Positions 8,022-17,113 of a stretch of DNA of 64,000 bases are shown here, piece by piece. Under the pieces are notes generated by a model, which searched no databases, was not told where the DNA came from, and saw nothing but the letters and a program-made list of their open reading frames with translations. The stretch spans positions 248,001 through 312,000 of the forward strand of contig CAVZJU010000009.1 in NCBI GenBank assembly GCA_963775695.1, written 5' to 3'. Position 1 is the first letter of the stretch; each line of letters begins with the position of its first letter. Source of the DNA: DATBLE01 sp963775695. Lineage in GTDB: Bacteria > Actinomycetota > Thermoleophilia > Gaiellales > Gaiellaceae. Both the position numbers and the translations under genes were made by a program.

Positions 8022-9399
8022 GCATTCCCCGGCCAGCAAGGGATGCTCCGCCGCAAACTTTCGTCGCCCGTGACCCTCTGGGTCGCGTCGCTGGCGCTCC
8101 TTGCTGTACTGACAGCCGTAGCGCTGGTCATGACCGGCCACACGGTCGGTAGCCCGTGGGTCGTGGCCGGTTTGGCTACGGTCGCGGCGCCTTGCGGAAC
8201 GGGGGCGCGTGCGACTGACGCGCTATCTCGAAGAATCGATCTCGCTGCTGCCGACTCTCTTCGCCGCGATCGTCTTTGGTCCCCTCGCTGCGATGCTGGT
8301 CGCGGCCGCGTCCATGGTTGGCGCGTTCGGCCCTCCCTATCTCAAATGGGCAACTTACACTTGCACCAGGGCGCTGACCGGTGCGGCGACTGGTCTCGCA
8401 GCCGGCTGGGCTGCAGATCTAAAGACCACGCATATCGCGTCGGTCGTCATTGCCACGACGGTGGGGACGCTTGTGTCGCAGGCGCTTGATGCCTCATTCG
8501 CAGCTCTAACCCTCCGCGTGCGAAAGACAGGCAATCCGGCTGAACTCCTTCGAACTCATCTGCCCCTCGTCTTCTTGGCAGTCCCCTTCTATGCGCCCAT
8601 CGTTGCGGTGCTTGCGTTTGCTTATAAGGACGTCTCACCGTGGACGCTTCCGCTGTTCTTCATTCCGGCGCTCGCGGCTCAACGCCTGTTTGGGCTGTAC
8701 CAGCAGGAAAGGACACAGGCTAAGGGGCTTGCTGAAGCGAACGTCAGGCTTGAGCGCGCAAATATGTCCTTCGCGATAGCTCTTGTAGCGACTCTCGACG
8801 CCCGTGATGAATACACCGCTGGTCACTCTGCGGCGGTTGCGATCTATGCGCGGGACATCGCGCAGAGGCTGGGATTGCCCGAGGAACATCAACAACTCGC
8901 CCATCTGTGCGGACTTGTCCACGATATCGGTAAGATCGGCCTACCTCCGGGTCTTCTCGAGAAGCCGGGTGCGCTTACGCTCGAAGAGCGGCGCCAGATG
9001 CAGGAGCATTCGGCGATCGGAGAACGCATTCTCGCGAAAGTTGAGGACTATGCCGAAATCGCTAAGATCGTCAGGCATCACCACGAGCGCATCGATGGCA
9101 TGGGATATCCAGATGGGATCAAAGGCGATGAGATTCCATTGATTGCGAGAATCATCTCTGTCGCGGACGCCTACAACGCAATGACTTCCGATCGTCCGTA
9201 CCGTGACAAGATGCCCAGTCGAGTCGCGCGGATGCGGCTTGCTCAAGGCGTAGAGGGTCAGTTCGACACGACGATCGTGGCTGCCTTCGAAGCGATACTT
9301 GCTGGTGCCAACGAGGACTATCGGACAGGCAGGCGCAGAGACTTCACTCTGGGCGAGCAAGATGAATACTCCGGCGCCGAAGCCGAGGAAGCTGCCTAA
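8016..9399 (+). CDS. membrane HD-GYP domain phosphodiesterase (N-terminal frameshift)
   Basis: The long frame is open from GTG 8209 (396 codons). Upstream, ATG 8016 reads SSPVTLWVASLALLAVLTAV and a further helix in another frame; removing one C in the CC near 8190-8191 joins the two as LATVAA-LAERGRVRLTRYLEES. The joined protein has an N-terminal membrane sensor of several helices and a C-terminal HD-GYP domain: HSAAVAIYA, the pair HDIGKIG, HHHERIDGMGYPDG and ADAYNAMTSDRPYR. HD-GYP proteins hydrolyse cyclic di-GMP. Codon use is less GC-biased than in flanking genes. Confidence 0.85.
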
Positions 9400-12038
9400 C
9401 CGTCGTAGTCGCGACTCGCCGCAATCAACGCGGCTTCAGTTCGCGTGCGCACTCCGAGCTTCTCAAGAACGTGGCGAACATGAACCTTCACCGTGGCTTC
9501 GCTGATGAACAACGCTTTCGCGATAGCCTTGTTCGCTAGACCTTGAGCTAGAAGCTGGAGCACCTCGCGCTCACGATTCGATAGTGGTGCTGGTGGGCTC
9601 TGTCGCGGCTTGTCACTGAGCGGGGTGTTCTTAACGAGGGTCCAGTCACGAGCATTCTCAAGCACGTCGCTTAGCGCGGAATGCAGGTCAGGTCGCTCAA
9701 TCACCGAGTCCAGCATTGCTGGGAAGCCGCGATAGGCAGTCACGTAGGAGTCGATGTTTCCCACCTTGAGAGCTAACTCGAACGCACAGACTGCCTGTTC
9801 AGATGCTTGAGACTCCGACCGCGAAAGGCTTGCAATTGCCCGTACGCATTGAGCAAGCACAGTGACCTCTATCGGGGTTGAAATCTTCCGTGCCTGGCGG
9901 ATCAACTTCAGAGCGCTTTCCGAATTACCTGCGCAGGCATGCGCTAGTGCAAGGGTTGCGAGGAGTTCGGCCCGTTCCGCCTCAAATGGAAACTTGTTCG
10001 GCGGATGATCGAGTTCGGTGATACCAGCCTTCGGTAGTCCTTGCGCAACTAGCGCGCGTGAACGAATCAGCTGCGCCTCAAGGCGGAGGAAAGTGTTCTG
10101 TTCTTGTAAGGCGTATCTCTCGAGCGCTTCGGTGATCGTCCTCGAGCGCGAGAAGTTACGAAGGCCCAGTTGGGCAATCGCTCTGACGCGCCTTGCGTAC
10201 GGCAATGCGAAGGTGAGCCTCGAATCTCTGGCATATGCTTCGCAGCGCTGTGCCGCCTTAAGGGCGGCCGAATACCTACCTTGCATCCCGAGAAACGCGG
10301 CATTCATCATGTAGAAGGATGATCGCGCGTGGGGCTCCGAGACGCGCGATGCCACATACTCAGCAGAAGCGAAATGGCTTCCGCAATCTTTCAGGTCGCC
10401 TCTCCTCACCGCGACTTGGAAGCGAGCAACAGCGAGTCGTATCTCACTCAGTGCACTCCCATCGTCGAGGTCGATCAACCGATTCAGCAGCTCGTCCACG
10501 TCTTCGTGGTTGAGGTCCAGACCGACTGTCAGCTGGCCCCAAACAGCATCGCGCTGGCTCGAAACGCTCGCCGCCGTGGCAAAAGACCGATCGCAGTGCG
10601 CGCGGGCCCGCCTATTCTCATAGGCTAGGTGAGCACTAAGCCCCGCGATGTAGTACGCGCGGGAAAGCATCGGGTGCCCTGGAGCTAGTCGTTTAGCGGC
10701 TCGAAGGGCTAGATCTTCCGACATCTGGCGCTTGCCGTGGTGAAAGGCGATCTCCGCTTCAGCCAGATCCATGATCGGGGCATCAACCTTCTTCGCTCGA
10801 CCGAGCTCAAGCCAGCTGGAGAGCGTCGCCAATCGAGCTTCGTCGAGCATCGCTTGTAAGCCACTCTCGAAGAGCGTGACGAAAAGGTCAGCCGAGAATC
10901 CAGAGTTGAGCAGTGTGAACGCGTCGTCCCAAAGGCCGACGTCAGCAAAATGGTGAGCTAGTAGCTGGGCGTCTAACGGACTCTGCGCGTGTTGCTCGCG
11001 GCCTTTTTGGAGGAGGAACGTGCGCAGGAGAGGATGCAGTTCCGGCAGCCCTGAACGCGTTGAAAGGAAGCCAAGGCGCGCCACCTGATCGACGACGTCC
11101 GCGCCAGCAGAACCGAGGAGCAAGTCCACAACGCCATGCCCCAGTGAAGGAGCAAGCGCCAAACGGCAAAGTCCTTCCTGGGCCGCCGGCGTGGCTGCTT
11201 GGTAGAGCTCTTCAGCCAAGTACTCGTACAGCGTGTCCGGCAAGGAGCCTTCTGGAAGGTCGAGGTCGTCGGTCAGTGCTGCCAGGCCGATGACGGCTGG
11301 CCAGCCCTCTGCCAGCGCGACGAGACCCGCGGCAGGAGCGTCCTTGCGATGCGCGAGCACTGCCGCGGCTTCGTCGTGGTCCATCGCCAGCTCGTTCCGA
11401 CCGAGCTCGTAGATCTCCCCGTACAGGAGCCGCCGCGCCGAGGCCCACCGTGGGCGCTTCCTGCTCGTGAGCAGCAGCTTGATCGGCGACCGTCTGAAGA
11501 GGCCGTCGACGAAGCGCTCGGGTGCTTTCGCCTCCATCGCGAACTGGTAGTCGTCGATGACGAGCCAGAGGTCGTCGGGCCACTCGGCGAGGTCCTCCGC
11601 GAACAGGTCGGCGAGGATGTCGACGTCCTGCTCGGGCGTGCCGGTGGCCCGCATGCGGGCCACCGCTCTCGCGCCGACCTCGGGGATGACCTCGGAGATC
11701 GCTGTCGACAGACCCGCGATCAGCGCGGCCACGTCGGCCGTCGCCGTCGTTCCGCGATACCAGACGTGAGGCCGGTCGGCCACCCATTCACGGGCGAGCG
11801 TCGTCTTCCCGAAGCCGGCCGGCGCGACGAGCATCAGCGCACGGGCATTGGCGTTGTCGAGCAGCCGCGTCAACCTTGGCCGCTTGATGATGTAGCGGCG
11901 CGCAGCTTCGACCGCTGTCTCGATGCCCGCCATCGCCTCCGGGGACATGTCCCGTTCGGCCGACTGTACCGCTACCCGGTTCGAAAACGAAGTCCCCGTG
12001 TCCGCGGCCCAGGCCACGGACACGGGGAGCTTCATCAT
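9396..12038 (-). CDS. large ATP-binding LuxR regulator (LAL/MalT-like)
   Basis: 880 residues. An N-terminal STAND-type ATPase has Walker A APAGFGKTTLAREW and Walker B LWLVIDDYQF, then a long helical repeat region (about 380-790) and a C-terminal LuxR HTH: LSNREREVLQLLAQGLANKAI and LFISEATVKVHVRHVLEKLG. Such proteins activate transcription after binding ATP and an inducer. The ATPase part is high-GC like the chromosome, while the helical and HTH part is AT-richer, suggesting a mosaic. ATG 12038 overlaps the TGA of the upstream solo HTH gene. The stop overlaps the HD-GYP stop by 4 nt. Confidence 0.9.
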   Translation of the reverse strand: MMKLPVSVAWAADTGTSFSNRVAVQSAERDMSPEAMAGIETAVEAARRYIIKRPRLTRLLDNANARALMLVAPAGFGKTTLAREWVADRPHVWYRGTTATADVAALIAGLSTAISEVIPEVGARAVARMRATGTPEQDVDILADLFAEDLAEWPDDLWLVIDDYQFAMEAKAPERFVDGLFRRSPIKLLLTSRKRPRWASARRLLYGEIYELGRNELAMDHDEAAAVLAHRKDAPAAGLVALAEGWPAVIGLAALTDDLDLPEGSLPDTLYEYLAEELYQAATPAAQEGLCRLALAPSLGHGVVDLLLGSAGADVVDQVARLGFLSTRSGLPELHPLLRTFLLQKGREQHAQSPLDAQLLAHHFADVGLWDDAFTLLNSGFSADLFVTLFESGLQAMLDEARLATLSSWLELGRAKKVDAPIMDLAEAEIAFHHGKRQMSEDLALRAAKRLAPGHPMLSRAYYIAGLSAHLAYENRRARAHCDRSFATAASVSSQRDAVWGQLTVGLDLNHEDVDELLNRLIDLDDGSALSEIRLAVARFQVAVRRGDLKDCGSHFASAEYVASRVSEPHARSSFYMMNAAFLGMQGRYSAALKAAQRCEAYARDSRLTFALPYARRVRAIAQLGLRNFSRSRTITEALERYALQEQNTFLRLEAQLIRSRALVAQGLPKAGITELDHPPNKFPFEAERAELLATLALAHACAGNSESALKLIRQARKISTPIEVTVLAQCVRAIASLSRSESQASEQAVCAFELALKVGNIDSYVTAYRGFPAMLDSVIERPDLHSALSDVLENARDWTLVKNTPLSDKPRQSPPAPLSNREREVLQLLAQGLANKAIAKALFISEATVKVHVRHVLEKLGVRTRTEAALIAASRDYDG

Positions 12039-12283
12039 CGGCCGTCCAGGGCGCTCCGGAGCGGGTCGTCACCCGTCACTCTGCGGTAGGCAGCAGGTAT
12101 CTGCCGCCGGCGCGGCACACCGAGCTTCTGTCGAAGCGCGTCTGCGTGTGCTTTGGCCGTGCGCGGCGAGATGTCGAGGTGTTGGGCGACCTCCTCGTTC
12201 GAGCAGCCTGCCGCGATCAGGGCGACGACCTCGCGCTGCCGGGCGGTGATCCCTGGCGGCGCGCCGATCAGTGTTCCGACCAT
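12035..12283 (-). CDS. solo LuxR-type HTH protein
   Basis: 82 residues, almost all one GerE-type helix-turn-helix: GITARQREVVALIAAG, SNEEVAQHLDISPRTAKAHA and LRQKLGVPRR. It lacks any sensing domain. ATG 12283 has the box TAGCGT exactly 6 nt upstream, which suits a leaderless transcript. Its ATGA overlap with the large LAL regulator implies coupled translation, so the pair may act together, for instance as a DNA-binding partner or a competitor. Confidence 0.82.
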   Translation of the reverse strand: MVGTLIGAPPGITARQREVVALIAAGCSNEEVAQHLDISPRTAKAHADALRQKLGVPRRRQIPAAYRRVTGDDPLRSALDGR

Positions 12284-12289
12284 GCAAGG

Positions 12290-12295
12290 ACGCTA
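12290..12295 (-). promoter_or_regulatory. -10 box (TAGCGT) of the LuxR/LAL operon
   Basis: TAGCGT lies 6 nt before ATG 12283 on the minus strand, so transcription would begin at or next to the start codon. The box TGTATGGT further upstream is a weaker alternative. Confidence 0.5.
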
Positions 12296-12344
12296 ACGGC
12301 GTTGCACCGCCGCAACCATACACCGAACGGCGTATTTCGAGCGT

Positions 12345-13361
12345 TTACACCCGACCCGCGACGGCGGACCCGCGCACGAAGCTCGCCTCGTGCCCGCGGG
12401 CGTTCGCCTCGCGAAGCTCGTCCTCGTCGAGGGCGCCGATCCGCAGGAGCAGATCGAGCTCGTCGCGCAGGTGCGTGCGCATCATCTCCGGGCCGTCGGT
12501 GGCGATCGTGAAGCGGATGCCCGCGTCGACGAAGGCTCGGAGGGTGAGGCGCACGGCGGCCTCGTCGGGAAGCGCCTTGGTCAGGAGGTTCGAGGTCGGG
12601 CAGATCTCGAGGACGATGCCTCGCTTGCCGAGCTCGGCCATCAGCTCCGGCTCGCGGGCGGCGAGGATTCCGTGGCCGATGCGGTCCGGGCTGAGCGCCC
12701 CGATCACCTCGGCGATCTCCTCGATGCCGTGTTCGCCGCCCTCCTCGCCGACGTGGATGGTGACGCCGAGGCCGGCGGCGCGGGCCTCCTCGACGAGCGG
12801 CTTGAGCTGCGCGTAGGGATAGCGCGAGCCGCCGGGGCGGGGCCCGGCGATGTCGATCCCGACGATGCCGCGCGAGCGGTACCGGATCGCCTTCTCGACG
12901 ATGATCCGGTTCTGCCGCTCATCGAACGTGCGGTCCATCATCAGGATCAGGCCGGCGCGTACCTGCGGGTACTCGAGGCTCGCCCGGTCGAGGCCACGGG
13001 CGGCGGCCATGATGATGTGGTCGAGGTCGCGCTCGCCGCCGCGGTTTCGCTTCATCGGATTGAAGCGCAGCTCGAGCGTCGTGATCTGCTGCGACCGGTA
13101 GGCGCCGCCGATCGCCGCGTGCACCGATCGCTCGACCGCGAGCGGGCTCGACTGGATCAGCTCGGTCCAGTGGTAGATCGCGTCGAGCGCGTTCAGGTCG
13201 GGGACGCCACGCGGGTCGGAGACGGTGACCAGGCGTTCGAACTCCCAGTAATCCTTGACCGGCAGCGCGATCCCCTGCTCGTGTGCGATGCTCCACAGGA
13301 TCTCCGAGGCGACGGAACCGCCGAGATGGGTGTGCAACTCGGCGAGGCCCTCCTCGAACAC
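12345..13361 (-). CDS. add: adenosine deaminase
   Basis: 338 residues of the adenosine/adenine/AMP deaminase family, which hydrolyses adenosine to inosine and ammonia. Metal and substrate motifs appear in order: ELHTHLGGS near the N-terminus, the IHVGEEGG block with the catalytic Glu, RIGHGILAARE, ICPTSNLLTKALPDE and FTIATDGPEM for the late Asp. GTG 13361 is supported by TATGCT exactly 6 nt upstream. It lies next to the solo LuxR gene on the same strand, 60 nt away. Adenine or aminodeoxyfutalosine specificity cannot be excluded from sequence alone. Confidence 0.88.
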   Translation of the reverse strand: MFEEGLAELHTHLGGSVASEILWSIAHEQGIALPVKDYWEFERLVTVSDPRGVPDLNALDAIYHWTELIQSSPLAVERSVHAAIGGAYRSQQITTLELRFNPMKRNRGGERDLDHIIMAAARGLDRASLEYPQVRAGLILMMDRTFDERQNRIIVEKAIRYRSRGIVGIDIAGPRPGGSRYPYAQLKPLVEEARAAGLGVTIHVGEEGGEHGIEEIAEVIGALSPDRIGHGILAAREPELMAELGKRGIVLEICPTSNLLTKALPDEAAVRLTLRAFVDAGIRFTIATDGPEMMRTHLRDELDLLLRIGALDEDELREANARGHEASFVRGSAVAGRV

Positions 13362-13367
13362 GGGCCG

Positions 13368-13373
13368 AGCATA
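13368..13373 (-). promoter_or_regulatory. -10 box (TATGCT) before add
   Basis: TATGCT lies 6 nt upstream of the GTG start of the adenosine deaminase gene, in the 39-nt gap shared with the divergent glycosyltransferase gene, whose own TAGGCT box is at 13386-13391. Confidence 0.55.
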
Positions 13374-13400
13374 CCGCCCAATCACTAGGCTCCCCCCGGG

Positions 13401-14522
13401 ATGAAGGTGGGGATCGTCGTGCCGTTTTCGTGGTCGTTCTGGGGGGCAGTGCTCGAGCATGCCGAACTCAAGTCCGAGGCACTCCGGGCGCGCGGCCACG
13501 ACGTCAAGATCGTGATCGGGAACGACCCGCCAGGCACGTTCACCCGCGCGCTGCACCCGCGCCACGGCCGTCACGACGACCCGCCGGCCGACGTCATCCC
13601 GGTCGGGCGCACGGTGATCGTCCCGGCCAACGGCTCGCTGCCGAACATCTGCCTCAGCCCCACCGTCCCCTTCAGGCTGAAGCGCGTCTTCGCCGAGGAG
13701 CGCTTCGACGTCCTCCACCTGCACGAGCCGATGACGCCGGCGATCTGCGTGTCGGCGCTCGCTGTCGCCCGGTGCCCGATCGTCGCCACCTGGCACGCGG
13801 CCGGCGGGCTCGGCTGGATGTACGCGGGCGTGCCTTTCTGGGGGTTCCTGCTCGAGCGGATCGACCATCGGATCGCCGTCTCGAACGAGGCCCGGAGCTC
13901 GGCCCAGGCGTGGTTGAAGGGCTGGAACTTCGAGGTGATCCCGAACGGCGTGCTGATCCCGCCCGCCGCCGACCCCGGGAATCGCGACGACACGATCGTG
14001 TTCATCGGCCGTCACGACCCGCGCAAGGGAATGCCGGTCCTGCTGAGGGCGTGGGCCGACATCCGCCGCCGCACCGGCGCTCGCCTGCGGCTGGTCGGCG
14101 CCGACCCGCTCGCGGTGCAGCTCCTGCTCGCGCGGCACCGCATCCAGAGCGAGGGGATCGACGTGCTCGGCTTCCTGCCTCAGGAGAAGCTCACGGAGGA
14201 GTTGCTGCGTGCAAAGGCGCTCGCGGTGCCGTCGGTCGGCCAGGAGAGCTTCGGGATGGTGCTGACCCGCGGATTCGCCTGCGCCGTCCCGGTGGTCGCG
14301 TCCGACATTCCGGGGTACAGGGCGGTCATGACCGACGAGACCGGCGTGCTGTTCCCCCCGGGCGACGAGCGGGCGCTTGCAGATGAGCTCGTCGGGCTGC
14401 TCGAAGACGAGCCGCGCCGGCGTTCGCTGGGGGAGGCGGGGCGAAAGCTGGCGATGGAGCGGTACTCGTGGGACACGATCGCGGTGCGGCTCGAGCAGAT
14501 CTACGAGGAGGTTGCGGCGTGA
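13401..14522 (+). CDS. GT4 glycosyltransferase, PimA-like
   Basis: 373 residues with a GT-B fold. The N-terminal domain begins MKVGIVVPFSWSFWGAVLEH and includes FDVLHLHEPMTP and IVATWHAAGG. The C-terminal donor domain has VFIGRHDPRKG, LRLVGADP and the EX7E-type motif QESFGMVLTRGFACAVPVV. This matches phosphatidyl-myo-inositol mannosyltransferases and related GDP-mannose enzymes working on membrane glycolipids. It overlaps the downstream membrane gene by GTGA, which suggests a shared envelope role. Donor and acceptor are inferred. Confidence 0.85.
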   Translation: MKVGIVVPFSWSFWGAVLEHAELKSEALRARGHDVKIVIGNDPPGTFTRALHPRHGRHDDPPADVIPVGRTVIVPANGSLPNICLSPTVPFRLKRVFAEERFDVLHLHEPMTPAICVSALAVARCPIVATWHAAGGLGWMYAGVPFWGFLLERIDHRIAVSNEARSSAQAWLKGWNFEVIPNGVLIPPAADPGNRDDTIVFIGRHDPRKGMPVLLRAWADIRRRTGARLRLVGADPLAVQLLLARHRIQSEGIDVLGFLPQEKLTEELLRAKALAVPSVGQESFGMVLTRGFACAVPVVASDIPGYRAVMTDETGVLFPPGDERALADELVGLLEDEPRRRSLGEAGRKLAMERYSWDTIAVRLEQIYEEVAA

Positions 14523-15604
14523 ACCGGCTGGGGAAGCTGCTGCGGTCACCGTGGAGTCGTGGCGGGATCGTGCTCGCCTTCCTCGCGGGCGTCGGCGCTC
14601 TGCTCTGGTGGCACGGGCCGCACTGGACGGACTTCAAGGATGCCTTCACCTCGGTGCAGTGGGAATGGGTCGCAGCCGCGGTCGGGTTCAACCTGCTCTC
14701 GATCGTCGCGCGCTCGTTCGCGTGGGACGCGGTGATCCGCTCCGCAATGCCGCCGCCGTTCCCGCGCTTCCCGCTCGTGTTCGCAGCCTTCTGCGTCGGG
14801 TTGCTGGCGAACGCTGTGCTGCCCGGCCGGGTGGGCGAGCTCGCGCGCGTGGCCGTCCTCAACCGGCGGCTCGACAGTCGACGGCGCGGCCTCTGGCCGA
14901 TGCTCGTCGGCACCGTGTTCGCCCACCGCGTGTTCGACCTCATCCCCGTCGTGCTGCTGGTGATCTTCGTCCTGACCACCGCGAATATTCCCGGGTGGGC
15001 GTTCACGAGCCTGGTGATCGTGCTCTCGATCGGCGTCGCTCTGTTCCTGTTTGCCTTCGCCAGTGCGAGGCACCACGGCAAGACGCGGATCGAGGGGATG
15101 GGCTCGGTGAAGCGCGTCGTGACCATGGCCCGCCTCGGTCTCGGCGTCATGCGCAGCCCGGGGGCGGCTGCGCTCGCGATCCTCGGCCAGTGCGTCGGCT
15201 GGGCGTTCCAGCTGCTGGCGGTCTGGTCGGCGATGCGGGCGTTCGACATCCACGAGGGGCTGACCGCCGCCGCCGTCGTGCTGCTGCTGATGAACGTGGC
15301 GACGATCATCCCGCTCTGGCCGGGCAACGTCGGGCTCGTCCAGGTCGCGGTCGCGACGCCGCTCGTCCGCTACGGCGTCGACTACGGCAAGGGCGTCGCG
15401 TTCGGCTTCGGGCTCCAGGCGATCGAAGCGTCGGTCGGTGTCGGGATCGGGTTGATCTTCCTCGGCCGCGAGGGGCTGTCGTTCGCGCGGCTGCGCGAGA
15501 TGCCCGGCGCGGTCACCGCCGACGACGAAGACGAGGAGGCGTCCGAGTCGTCCCGGGAAGGGGCGTCCGAGCGTGAGTCCCAGCGCGCTCGCGTGCCCGG
15601 CTAG
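14519..15604 (+). CDS. lysylphosphatidylglycerol synthase-type transmembrane protein (UPF0104)
   Basis: About 361 residues with seven to eight hydrophobic helices. The family block LVFAAFCVGLLANAVLPGRVGELARV and the later IIPLWPGNVGLVQVAVATPL mark the LPG-synthase TM/flippase family. It lacks the soluble aminoacyl transferase domain, so it is probably a lipid transport or flippase-like partner of the glycosyltransferase before it. The GTG start overlaps the preceding TGA. The acidic tail DDEDEEASESS is unusual. Confidence 0.85.
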   Translation: MNRLGKLLRSPWSRGGIVLAFLAGVGALLWWHGPHWTDFKDAFTSVQWEWVAAAVGFNLLSIVARSFAWDAVIRSAMPPPFPRFPLVFAAFCVGLLANAVLPGRVGELARVAVLNRRLDSRRRGLWPMLVGTVFAHRVFDLIPVVLLVIFVLTTANIPGWAFTSLVIVLSIGVALFLFAFASARHHGKTRIEGMGSVKRVVTMARLGLGVMRSPGAAALAILGQCVGWAFQLLAVWSAMRAFDIHEGLTAAAVVLLLMNVATIIPLWPGNVGLVQVAVATPLVRYGVDYGKGVAFGFGLQAIEASVGVGIGLIFLGREGLSFARLREMPGAVTADDEDEEASESSREGASERESQRARVPG

Positions 15605-16517
15605 CCTCAAGGGCTCGCTCAGCGCGACCGCTGCCGCGGTCGCTCTGACAAAGGGGTTCGCGTCCGCAGGCGTGGATGCCACCGCGATGCCGGTGGCCGA
15701 CGGCGGCGAGGGGACCGTCGATGCGTTGTGCTCTCGGTTCGAGGCGGCCGAGACGGTCGACGCGTTCGGCCGCCCGCGGGTCGCGCGCGCGGGCGTGCTC
15801 GAAGACGGGACGCGAGTGGTGGAGGCGGCGGAGGCGATCCCGCTCGACCCTTCGCGTCTCGACGTCCTGACGGCGTCGAGCCGCGGGCTGGGGCAATGGA
15901 TCGCGCAGTACCGGGATTGTCCCCTGGTGGTGAGCGTTGGCGGCACGGCGACGATGGACGCCGGAGCCGGGCTGCTCGAGGTCATCGATCGTCTGCCCGG
16001 GCCGATGCGCGTGCTCTGCGACGTCGCGACGACCTTGTACGACGCGCCGCGTCTCTTCGGCCCGCAGAAGGGCGCCACGTCCGAGCAGACCGTCGAGCTG
16101 GAGGCGCGCTTCCGCCGGATCGACCGGCTGGCTCCCTTCGCCGAGCTGCCCGGTTCAGGGGCGGCCGGCGGGCTCGGCGCTGCGCTCGCGTCGCTGGGGG
16201 CGGAGCTGGTGCCGGGCGCGGACGCTGTCCTCGACCTGCTCGGCTTCGATCCGGTGCTCTACGACCTCGTCGTCACCGGGGAGGGAGCGGTGGATGCAAC
16301 CACGTGGGAGGGGAAGGCCCCCGCCGCGGTCGCCCGTCGCTGCGCCGACGCGGGCGTCCGCTGCGCCGTGTTCGGCGGGTCGGTGCAAGCGCCGACAGTC
16401 CCCCGGGGCCTGTCCCTGGAGCTGGTCGCGCTCAGCGGCAACCCAGGTCGCGCCCGCGAGGATCTCGTCGAGCTCGGGGAGAAGTTGGGGCGCGCTCTAG
16501 CTGTTCGCGGCGCGTAG
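15573..16517 (+). CDS. glycerate kinase
   Basis: 314 residues of the GlxK/GckA type (PF02595). Motifs include an N-terminal LKGSLSATAAA, VADGGEGTVDAL, SVGGTATMDAGAG, LFGPQKGAT, GSGAAGGLGAAL and VVTGEGAVDATTWEGKAP. The enzyme phosphorylates glycerate to 2- or 3-phosphoglycerate. The start overlaps the upstream membrane gene by 32 nt and the 3' end overlaps the convergent cNMP-sensor gene by 21 nt, so packing is unusually tight. Confidence 0.88.
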   Translation: MSPSALACPASLKGSLSATAAAVALTKGFASAGVDATAMPVADGGEGTVDALCSRFEAAETVDAFGRPRVARAGVLEDGTRVVEAAEAIPLDPSRLDVLTASSRGLGQWIAQYRDCPLVVSVGGTATMDAGAGLLEVIDRLPGPMRVLCDVATTLYDAPRLFGPQKGATSEQTVELEARFRRIDRLAPFAELPGSGAAGGLGAALASLGAELVPGADAVLDLLGFDPVLYDLVVTGEGAVDATTWEGKAPAAVARRCADAGVRCAVFGGSVQAPTVPRGLSLELVALSGNPGRAREDLVELGEKLGRALAVRGA

Positions 16518-16901
16518 CCGCTTCGCCATCTTCTGGAGCAGCTCCCAGGCGATCGAGGCGTTCTCCTCGACTAGCGGCCGGAACTCCCAGGAGGTCAGCC
16601 CGTACGCGGTCACGTCGGTGGTCGCGGTCACGGTCGCCGTCCGAGGGCCGTCGTCGATGAGCGCGACCTCGCCGAAGTATTCGCCGGGCCCACCGGAACC
16701 GACGAGGTCGTCGTTGATGCTGTAGTCGACCGTACCCTCGCTGATCACGAAGAACCCGACTCCGCGCTGCCCCTCGGTCGCGATCACGTTCCCGGCCGAG
16801 AAGGTGCTCTCCTTGAACGAGTCGGCGAGCTTCTTCAGGTCGCGGTCGGAGAGGCTCTCGAAGAGCTCGACCCTGCGGAGAAGATCGGGGGGCGCGGGCA
16901 C
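16497..16901 (-). CDS. cyclic nucleotide-binding domain protein
   Basis: 134 residues made of a single cNMP-binding domain. It runs from LFESLSDRDLKKLADSF through GVGFFVISEGTVDY and the phosphate-cassette region GPGEYFGEVALIDDGPRTATV to a C-terminal helix. There is no DNA-binding domain, so it may be a regulatory subunit or stand-alone sensor. GTG 16901 is preceded by TAAGCT 8 nt upstream. Confidence 0.85.
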   Translation of the reverse strand: MPAPPDLLRRVELFESLSDRDLKKLADSFKESTFSAGNVIATEGQRGVGFFVISEGTVDYSINDDLVGSGGPGEYFGEVALIDDGPRTATVTATTDVTAYGLTSWEFRPLVEENASIAWELLQKMAKRLRAANS

Positions 16902-16912
16902 GAGTGCGGAGC

Positions 16913-17113
16913 TTATCCCGCAGGACGCGCTGCGTCGACTCGCCTCGCCAGCTCCTCGATCTTCCCCTCGGCCGCCTCCAGCTGCGCCGCGCAGAAGCGG
17001 TAGAGCTCCTCGCCGCGCTCCCACAGCTTCAGTGCCTCGCCGAGGCCGGCGTCGCCGCGCTCGAGGCGCTCGACGATCCCCGCGAGCTCCTTCTCCGCCT
17101 CCTCGTAGGTCAC
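16913..17113 (-). CDS. xseB: exodeoxyribonuclease VII small subunit
   Basis: 66 residues, the usual XseB length. It reads MTYEEAEKELAGIVERLERG and then LGEALKLWERGEELYRFC, the family's two-helix hairpin that coats the large subunit. Its start overlaps the xseA stop by 4 nt, so the two subunits are translated together. The complex degrades single-stranded DNA from both ends. Confidence 0.93.
   Translation of the reverse strand: MTYEEAEKELAGIVERLERGDAGLGEALKLWERGEELYRFCAAQLEAAEGKIEELARRVDAARPAG

Noticed and set aside
12345..14549. A very long minus-strand frame across add and the glycosyltransferase
   Set aside because: Only its first half codes for adenosine deaminase; the upstream part is antisense to the glycosyltransferase, with low-complexity Arg/His/Pro/Asp sequence typical of GC-rich shadow frames.
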